Below are positions 57,938 through 64,000 of a stretch of DNA of 64,000 nt, in pieces (within the stretch, counting starts at the first letter, position 1; every line of letters starts with the position of its first letter). The notes under the pieces were generated by a model. It ran no database searches, had not been told where the DNA came from, and saw nothing but the letters and a program-made list of their open reading frames with translations. A program made the translations under genes and the position numbers. Where the stretch lies: positions 14,818,934 to 14,882,933 of the forward strand of contig JAKGHH010000003.1 in assembly GCA_022828595.1 (NCBI GenBank), in the 5' to 3' direction. This stretch comes from Nelumbo lutea. Lineage: Eukaryota; Streptophyta; Magnoliopsida; Proteales; Nelumbonaceae.

Positions 57938-58740
57938 GGCAGAGGCATCCACCGAACAACATATCGCTGCCCCTACAGCCGCAGTTATTTCCAAGGATCA
58001 GCACACGGCAGATGAAACTGTAAAGTCTCCTCCTTTGGCCGGGGACAATGTCACGAACATTATAGTAGAACCTGCAGAATGCGCTCAGGTGGGCTTGGCG
58101 ATGTTGCTAGGGCTTTACCGAATGCCTTGGCTCAGCGTGGACATAGAGTTAGGGTTGCGGCACCACGGTATGGTATCTATGCAGAAACCTAGGAAACAGG
58201 AGTGCGCAAGAGATGTAAGGTGGAGGGACAGGATATAGAGGTAACTTTCTCTCAAGCTTATATTGATGGCCTGAATTTTGTGTTCACGGACAACCCTATG
58301 TTCCGCAATATTGAGGGAAATATATATGGGGGAGGCCGTGAGGATATTTTAAAATGCATGGGTCTCTTCGGTAAGGCAACTCTTGAGTTTCTCTTCTGTA
58401 AGTATACCCGATGCGTTCCTGTGATCCACAACAAAGCACACCGGGGCCCTGGTCTAGTACGCGATTTTTGTTATGTGGATCTTCCACAAAACTACTTCAA
58501 ACTATATGACCCAGGAGGCGGGGAGCACTTCAATGTCCTTGCGGCTGGACTGAGTGCAGCAGATCGTGTAGTCATTGTAAGCCATGGTTATGCCTGGGAG
58601 CTGGAAACTAAAGAAGGTGGCTGGGGTCTGCATCAAATAATCCAGCTTTATGCACTGAGATACGGGGCAGTCCCTGTTGTTCATACTGTTGGTGGACTGA
58701 GAAATAGTTTGCAGCCATTTGATCCATTCGCAGAGTCCCA
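57938..58740 (+). pseudogene. Captured starch synthase II-like fragment, rearranged
   Basis: Plant starch synthase II extends amylopectin chains from ADP-glucose in plastids. This copy begins in the linker ([12 protein letters not shown], then [10 protein letters not shown]). It jumps over the PWSK of the ADP-glucose-binding motif through a short deletion and shifts frame into [20 protein letters not shown] and [10 protein letters not shown], has a TAG at 58190, and continues in frame: GVRKRCKVEGQDIEV, AYIDGLNFVF, NIYGGGREDILK, KYTRCVPVIHN, FKLYDPGGGEHFN, VVIVSHGYAWELETKEGGWG, then directly LYALRYGAVPVVHTVGGLR and QPFDPF. About 44 residues are missing after KATLEF, and about 170 residues between WGLHQII and QLYALRYG, including most of the C-terminal catalytic domain. 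It reads through as exon sequence without introns. It cannot make an active enzyme. Confidence 0.88.
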
Positions 58741-58784
58741 AGCCATGTATCTGGAACACGAGCTTGAGGACAAGCTCGTAGTCT

Positions 58785-58797
58785 GGGAGGGGTGTAA
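58785..58797 (+). promoter_or_regulatory. Polypurine tract before LTR2
   Basis: GGGAGGGGTGTAA lies immediately upstream of the LTR2 start at 58798, the expected plus-strand priming site. Confidence 0.7.
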
Positions 58798-59491
58798 TGT
58801 TATGGTCACACCATTCAGCAGCGCACTGCGGCGCAGTCATAGGCAGCAACACGCAAAGAAGCACGCACCGCATGCACTGCATGGCAGCATGCACCGTGCA
58901 CATGCCCGACACCGCACGACAGCGACACCATGAGCCGCGCGCATGCACTGTGCGGCAGCAGCACTGCACGCACGCACCACGCGGCAGCGGCACCATGAGT
59001 CGCGCGCATGCACCCGGTAGTAGTAGCAGAGCAGGGCCCACACGACAACTCATAGGGGTGGGCCCACCCTTATCTGGACACGTCAAACCTACTCACCGCC
59101 AGCTTATCTTATCCCTTATCCCTATTTTATCCCTTATCCCTTATCTTATCTTATCCTTATCTTATTTTATCTTCTTAAGTAAGAGTTATGAGTTTTAGTT
59201 TGAGTAGGAAATTATGAGTTTTAGTTTGAGTTGGATTACCCTAGCCTAGCCAAATCGAACAAGGAATTCCCTTCTGTAATCTCCTATTTAAGGAGCTACG
59301 AATTGAAATAAAGCATTTGGTTTTCGCAGTCAAGAGAGAGAGAGAGTAAGGAGAGTTCGGGTGATCTCTTGGACAAATCACCCACGCGATTGCCGCAATA
59401 GGGTCTACACGCAAGGGAAGGCATCAGGAAAAGCAAGGCTTTCGCACCGTGGACCGACCCATGACAGGATCCTATGCGCGGGACCATAACA
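58798..59491 (+). repeat. LTR2 of the nested element
   Basis: 694 bp from TGTTATGGTC to GACCATAACA, followed by ATCCA (59492-59496). It matches LTR1 across its whole length apart from the unit duplicated in LTR1 and scattered substitutions. The starch synthase-frame ORF runs 130 bp into it. Confidence 0.93.
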
Positions 59492-59496
59492 ATCCA

Positions 59497-60290
59497 CCTG
59501 GACTCGTCATGAACTCCCCACACCGGGTCGGGACCCCTGGCTGGGGGAGTGGTCGGTAATTGATGAAGGGTGATTTGGCCCGACCTAGTAAAAGGGGACA
59601 CGCGGACACGACCTGACCAAGAGATGACAACTCAACATGACAAGTTCAGTTCGTAACAATGGAGCTCGCGTATTCAGTCACCTTTGGACAAAGGCCACGG
59701 CTTAAGGATTACCTCGGAGCAAGGCCACCTCGATGCAGGTCTCACCTCGTCCTCGATGCACCTCGGTATCCAAGCCAGTTCGGAACTAAAAGGGTGAAGT
59801 ACCAGTTCGAAACCAACAACTCGAATCAACACATAATCGACTCCCGCATAACCAACTCCAGAGGTCTCTCCAACAACTCCCGAATCCCTCGAGATCACGA
59901 TAAGTTAATAGACCGCGCCCTTTTCGGGATCACGATAAGCAATTATCCTCATTCTGTTAGAATTAGAGGAATGATATAAGCCTTACCTGTATGTTGTTCC
60001 TTTGGAAGCAGAGCGAACTCCATCTCCACATCCCGGATATCCCAGAACTCTTTTGTGTACCCCACGAATACTCAACTATATAAAGGCTCCAACCCCGATA
60101 GCATGAGGTACACGTGATTTCTCTGCTCTCTAGCTCTCTACATTCTCAAAGCTATTTCAGCTCGCAAACAGCTTACTAAATTAAGCATCGCAACGACCTC
60201 GTCGGGCTAGCCACCCCGGGTTTTCTGATCTTATTTTGCAGATTTAACTAGCTTGCCGTCCAACTGGAAGCCAGATCATCCTCCAACAGG
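59497..60290 (+). mobile_element. Right end of the gypsy element with 3' LTR
   Basis: TATA box CTATATAAAGG at about 60076-60086, pyrimidine-rich leader, the CCTCGTCGGGCTAGCCACC phrase and a CA end (CCTCCAACA, about 60281-60289). The LTR left boundary could not be fixed. Phrases of the R/U5 core are shared, in opposite orientation, with 48509-48700. Confidence 0.7.
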
Positions 60291-61567
60291 GAGCAGTCAA
60301 ATTGCACATCAAAAAAATAATGGTAATATTGTCGGATTATTCTAAGAGTCACGTTTCTTCTAGCTAAATCAATGCCCCAATTTCACATTGGATGTGTTTG
60401 GAACTATGGGCGTTTTTTGCAATAATGCTGCCATGTAAGTGCCACATAGGTGTTTGGCACGATAAATGTTTATTAGAGATTAATTAGCTGTTTGGCACGA
60501 CCATTTATCCAAAAAACATCAATAAACGGAAATGGGTGGATTTTCGTGCAACGAGCCTTGGGGAAGTGAAAAATTCCCTTACCACTATGCAAGAGGAATC
60601 CTTTTCGCAAGGATAGGAGCCACGGAGAGGGACTTGCGCAAGGAGATTTCCTTCTCATACTGACCGGAGAGGGTGTGCCACCAGTAAGTCTGTCGTTGAC
60701 CGCTACAAAATCTCTCTCCTCGACACCCGCCATATGTTTCATACTGATGATCACTGCGACATTTTTGGTTTGCAGCCCTAATCTGGTAAGATGTTGCTGT
60801 TGCGTACACCAGGAAGGTGGCATCTATATGAAACTAATTCAGATCAAAAGGCTTTGATAGCCAATGCATATTCCATTAGAGTCACTTGATCTAGTCGTAA
60901 TTTTCTTTTCAACCCTTGATCAGGGTTAACAAACATCATCATATCATATCCCCTCAGCATGTCTAACCTAATTTTATGCAAGTCGAGGAGGGGTGTTAAC
61001 ATTGAAGATAGTTTTATAAGCCAAGTCAAAAAGAAAAATTCATCTTTCCAAGCTTATACATGGCAGAAGAAACCAAGCAGGGGGTGAGTCAAGAATGGCC
61101 TTGATATCTTCTTTCTTCTTCATTTCATTTCTAGGTGTCCATTGCAACCACTTCGGGTAAAGCTGGGAACTGAGAATGTCTTGAAATGCCTGCAAACTAA
61201 CCCAACCACTTCGGATAAAGTGGCGTTTATCCCCTAAATAACTCCAACGAAACCAAACATATACATTGTTTTTCAACTTTAAAATCAACCAATTTCTGGA
61301 CCCTACCCACTCCCAATAAAAAACTGATTATTGGATTATCTGCAGGTGACTTCGTGGCAGTCACCAGTGGTATGGCGTGGCCAAATTGATGTCTGCATGG
61401 CAGATAAAATGTACTCATATTAATTAATGCTTATTTTAAGAATTTCCCAAACATTCTCGCCCAACCAGAGTTTGGCAATCATCAATGGACCCTCATCTTT
61501 CATACCAACAGTTTTGATGTGCCATGTGGACATCCATTTAGCCACATGAGACCACAGATAACTCACT
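60291..61567. other. Spacer without recognised genes
   Basis: No family homology on either strand. GTGTTTGG-type phrases near 60390-60500 may be MITE ends. The minus-strand frame 60823-60473 (116 codons) is not recognised. Confidence 0.45.
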
Positions 61568-61830
61568 TTGGGTAGGGATGCCAATGGGTTGTGTTCAGTA
61601 CGGGCGGGATTAAAATTTGCTCCGAAGCTTAGAATTTGTTTACAGAGTGATCATCGTGTCAATCCTCTTAAAGCTTCAAAGAGTTATTCTCATCAAGTGC
61701 TGCAGCACATTGACAGACATAACAACGTTTTGGCTCATGTTCTGTGTCTTTTGATAGGGAATGGATCAATACTCCTCTCTCTCTCTAGTATTAGCTAGGC
61801 TTCTTTTGAATCAAGGTGGTATTAAGCATC
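61568..61830 (+). mobile_element. Probable LINE RNase H tail fragment
   Basis: The frame contains ICLQSDHRVNPLK, SYSHQVLQ, then HIDRHNNVLAHVL and, after a one-base shift, EWINTPLSLSSI. This order (D-strand, RNxxAHxLA helix, WxxxPP tail) fits the RNase H end of plant L1 LINEs. Short and degraded. Confidence 0.5.
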
Positions 61831-62380
61831 AGTCTAATTCGATTTGTTGGCACCCCTACTCTCAGTTAAGATAAGCATCACTCTAATTATTTGAGTCACA
61901 GACATGAGCCATGCTCAAATGCTTCATCCACCTCACATCTAAAACATTCTATGGGGCCAATGGATTGCACTTCTGCCAAACCCTTTATGAACTTATTGTA
62001 ATCTTTTTGTTTAGCAAATGGAATTGTCATAATATCTTATTCTATTCAAAAAATAAACAAATAAATAAAATTGCATAAAACCCTTTAATATTTATATTAT
62101 TAGAGTATTGTTCGTGAGTTTGAACCTCAATCTAAATCATTTAGGCAGTTTTTGGTTTGATAGAAAAGGTAGGAAAATTTGTACAAACCTTTTCTTTCAA
62201 ATCAAATAACACAGCTCAGGTTTAGGTTTAGGAATTAGAGTGGATTTGGAAGAGATTAGCTACATGGTTCATGGTTGGTTGCTTTGAGATGCTACCGGAT
62301 CTCGAAGAGACTTGTTGTGCCATCATAAAGGCTTTTCCAGTGGCTCCGCCTCCCAAAGCCAAAAGTAAAAACTGCCCAAA
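61831..62380. other. Spacer without recognised features
   Basis: No gene or ordered repeat was recognised. Confidence 0.45.
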
Positions 62381-62390
62381 TAGACGAACA

Positions 62391-63060
62391 CTTAGGCTCC
62401 GTTTGGTTTGTGGGTTGGGATGGAAAAGGAGAAATCTTTTAAGAATTTTTTTTTTTTTTCAAACGGGGGTGGGATGAGAAAAAAATAGGATGCGAAATCC
62501 CAAAAATAAGGATTTGGGGTCTCATGGAAAACTCGAGGATACATCTGGGAAAAAATATCGGGCCTTGTCAGAGAGTAGGCTCCTTCGTCTTCTCCCATCT
62601 ACTTCCAGGCATTCCAACGGTCGTACCTTCGGCAACTTTTCCGGCATCTTTGAACAACGGTAAGGCATTCCAACGATGAATCTCTCCTTCAATCTTTGTT
62701 TTGCACTGATTTTCCCTCTTTTCGTCTTCTCCCATCTACTTCCCGCTTCAATCTCTCCTTCAAGCTCTTTCGTCTTCAAGCCGTTTTGCTTAACTTTTCT
62801 CTGTTCTAGCCATTTTTCCCAGGCATTCCAGGATCTCGAAGAAAATCATTGAGAACAGTGTTCCATCCGTTTTGCCCAGGCAACGAGTCGGAAATCAACA
62901 CTCGCGACTTTTCAGTGATTTTCGACTGTTCTCAATGATTTTCGACTCTGTTCAAGCCGTTTTGCCCAGGCATTCCAGGATCTTGCAGAAACTCCATTGT
63001 TCTTAAGCCGTTTTGCCCAGGCATTCCAAGAGCTCGAAGAAAACCACTTAACACAGAAAC
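62391..63060. repeat. Repeat-rich block with a MITE-like left end and internal repeats
   Basis: TTA then GGCTCCGTTTGGTTTGTGGG (from about 62395) looks like a Tourist-type terminus, but no right end was found. Further on, TCTTCTCCCATCTACTTCC recurs (62588 and 62730), and CCGTTTTGCCCAGGCATTCC recurs at about 62957 and 63008, with partial copies near 62808 and 62866. Confidence 0.6.
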
Positions 63061-63690
63061 TGGACATGTGAAGGCCATTTGGGCTTTTCTGGAGTAGTCG
63101 CGAGTGTCCGGTGTCCCTCATGAAGTAGTCATATGCCAAGTATGATCTCAAACGCTCCATTCACATTGCAAACCTGTGATCCTTTCTCTGCCCGGTGTCC
63201 CTTCATGGTGTCCCTTTCTCGTTACCTGTGTTTTGTCTCTACACAGACATATCAGATTCACCATGTAGAATATTAATTAGTAGTTGATTGTTTAGTGGTG
63301 TGTATGACTCATTTTCTCTGCAGTTATTACCGTTCTAACCATAGGTGCAATTCCATGGGGTTGTTTCCCTTGTTAAACTATGATGTTGTTTGATCTGTAT
63401 GGAAGTCTCTGCACAATATTTCCTCTTTTCTTTATTTAAAGATAGAAAGCGAATTAGATAAGAATTCAATATTGAACTTGTTGCACATTAGAGAAGTTAG
63501 GTTTGACTCTCAAAGATGATGCCATCTGTTTCTTGATTATTATTTGTGGGCATAGTTGCAGACTTGCGTTTAGGTGATCCACATAGGAACTGCTATGTGT
63601 GTACTTTTCAGCTGCCATCTGCCCTGTTTTCAGATTTTATTATTTATGCTGTTTTCTTTTTAGACTTCCTTCATGTTAAATTTATTATTA
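63061..63690. other. Spacer without recognised features
   Basis: No gene or ordered repeat recognised. Confidence 0.45.
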
Positions 63691-63699
63691 TTAGATTTT

Positions 63700-64000
63700 A
63701 TTATCAGGTTGTATCCTTTTATTATAATTATCAGATTTGATCCAATCAACTGAGATTGGATCCTTTTATTATCAATAGAATATAAATCTTGATAAATCTC
63801 AGTTGATTGGATCCTTTTATTATCAGATTTATCAATAGAATATAAACAGATCCAATCTCAGTTGATTGGATCCTTTTATTCCCCCATCTTTCATAATTAT
63901 AATTATCAGATTTTAGACATATGTTGATAAATCTTGCTATCTAACTCTCAGCATATAATTCAGATATGTAATGTGGAAAACTTTTACTGAGATTGGATCC
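63700..64000. repeat. Palindromic direct repeats at the window end
   Basis: GATTGGATCCTTTTATT occurs three times at 50-60 bp spacing (about 63754, 63805, 63864). GATTGGATCC recurs at the very end (63991). Inverted partners GATCCAATC occur at about 63738 and 63849. AATAGAATATAAA is shared between units. The block continues beyond the window. Confidence 0.8.

Larger units (their letters stand above)
56948..59491 (+). mobile_element. Nested non-autonomous LTR retrotransposon carrying a starch synthase fragment
   Basis: A 2,544-bp element with two similar direct LTRs (784 and 694 bp), a 5-bp ATCCA target duplication, a primer-site-like sequence after LTR1 and a polypurine tract before LTR2. The 1,066-bp interior lacks protease, RT, RNase H and integrase. 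It has a short gag-like start, a rearranged starch synthase II-like segment and a short LEHELEDKLVVWEG stretch resembling the C-terminal end of gypsy polyproteins. It must have moved with enzymes from another element. LTR ends are TGTTATGGTC (TCTTATGGTC in LTR1) and GACCATAACA. Confidence 0.9.
49560..60290 (+). mobile_element. Degenerate Tat-lineage Ty3/gypsy retrotransposon with nested insertion
   Basis: Order on the plus strand: gag C-terminal part, protease, RT, RNase H, integrase, tandem repeats, antisense extra ORF, and a plus-oriented LTR at the right end. The gene order and the antisense ORF between integrase and the 3' LTR fit the Tat (Retand-like) lineage. Many stops and frameshifts make it dead. 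The 5' LTR expected on the plus strand and the N-terminal gag are absent, because recognisable homology begins abruptly at about 49565. A second LTR element (56948-59491) is nested in its 3' untranslated region. Confidence 0.85.

Noticed and set aside
58502..59086. 194-codon minus-strand open frame in the nested element
   Set aside because: Antisense of the starch synthase fragment and LTR2. Its Cys/Ala/Arg-rich part is the complement of the GC-rich LTR repeat.
61568..61798. Independent host gene of 76 codons
   Set aside because: The motif order HNNVLAHVL then WINTP fits a LINE RNase H tail better than any host protein, although the assignment is only moderate.
1..64000. CRISPR arrays, bacterial operons, rRNA and tRNA genes
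   Set aside because: None seen. Tandem arrays in the gypsy complex lack constant repeats with unique spacers, and no tRNA cloverleaf with a proper T-loop was found by eye. The DNA is eukaryotic.

Overview
This is plant nuclear DNA. The evidence is multi-exon genes with GT-AG introns and clear flowering-plant homology (an UTR3-type nucleotide-sugar transporter, a FOUR LIPS/MYB88-type R2R3 MYB), AT-rich introns and spacers, and dense Ty3/gypsy, LINE and MITE remains. The low-GC genes argue weakly against a grass. I cannot name the species.

Layout. 1-6.9 kb: AT-rich spacer with a local duplication, GC-rich repeat islands and a solo gypsy-type LTR. 7.0-9.2 kb: an intact five-exon aldose 1-epimerase gene (+). 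9.2-23 kb: repeat-rich spacer with a Copia-type LTR carrying a tRNA-Met primer site, two hAT-type MITEs with 8-bp target duplications, two LINE remnants lying tail to tail, Tourist-like MITEs, and a gypsy LTR with a hAT MITE inserted at its TATA box. 23.3-29.0 kb: an intact seven-exon UDP-galactose/UDP-glucose transporter gene (+), with an RTE-type LINE and a MITE in its introns. 29-34.4 kb: spacer with several MITEs. 34.5-38.3 kb (-): an intact twelve-exon FLP/MYB88-like gene. 38.3-48 kb: spacer with few recognisable features. 48-60.3 kb: a degenerate, rearranged Tat-lineage gypsy element. It has gag, protease, RT, RNase H and integrase remains on + and an antisense extra ORF on -. A second, complete LTR element is nested inside it. 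60.3-64 kb: spacer with LINE debris and local repeats.

Main discovery candidate. The nested element at 56,948-59,491 has two LTRs, a 5-bp ATCCA target duplication, a primer-site-like sequence and a polypurine tract. In place of gag-pol it carries a rearranged, apparently spliced fragment of a plant starch synthase II-type gene between short gypsy-like ends. It looks like a non-autonomous retrotransposon that captured a host gene transcript, comparable in kind to Bs1 of maize.

The three host genes (sugar anomer conversion, nucleotide-sugar transport, cell-division transcription factor) show no sign of forming a functional cluster. The splice models of all three add up to whole codons (1,080, 999 and 1,521 nt). 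Every exon junction was placed by reading the sequence, without transcript data.
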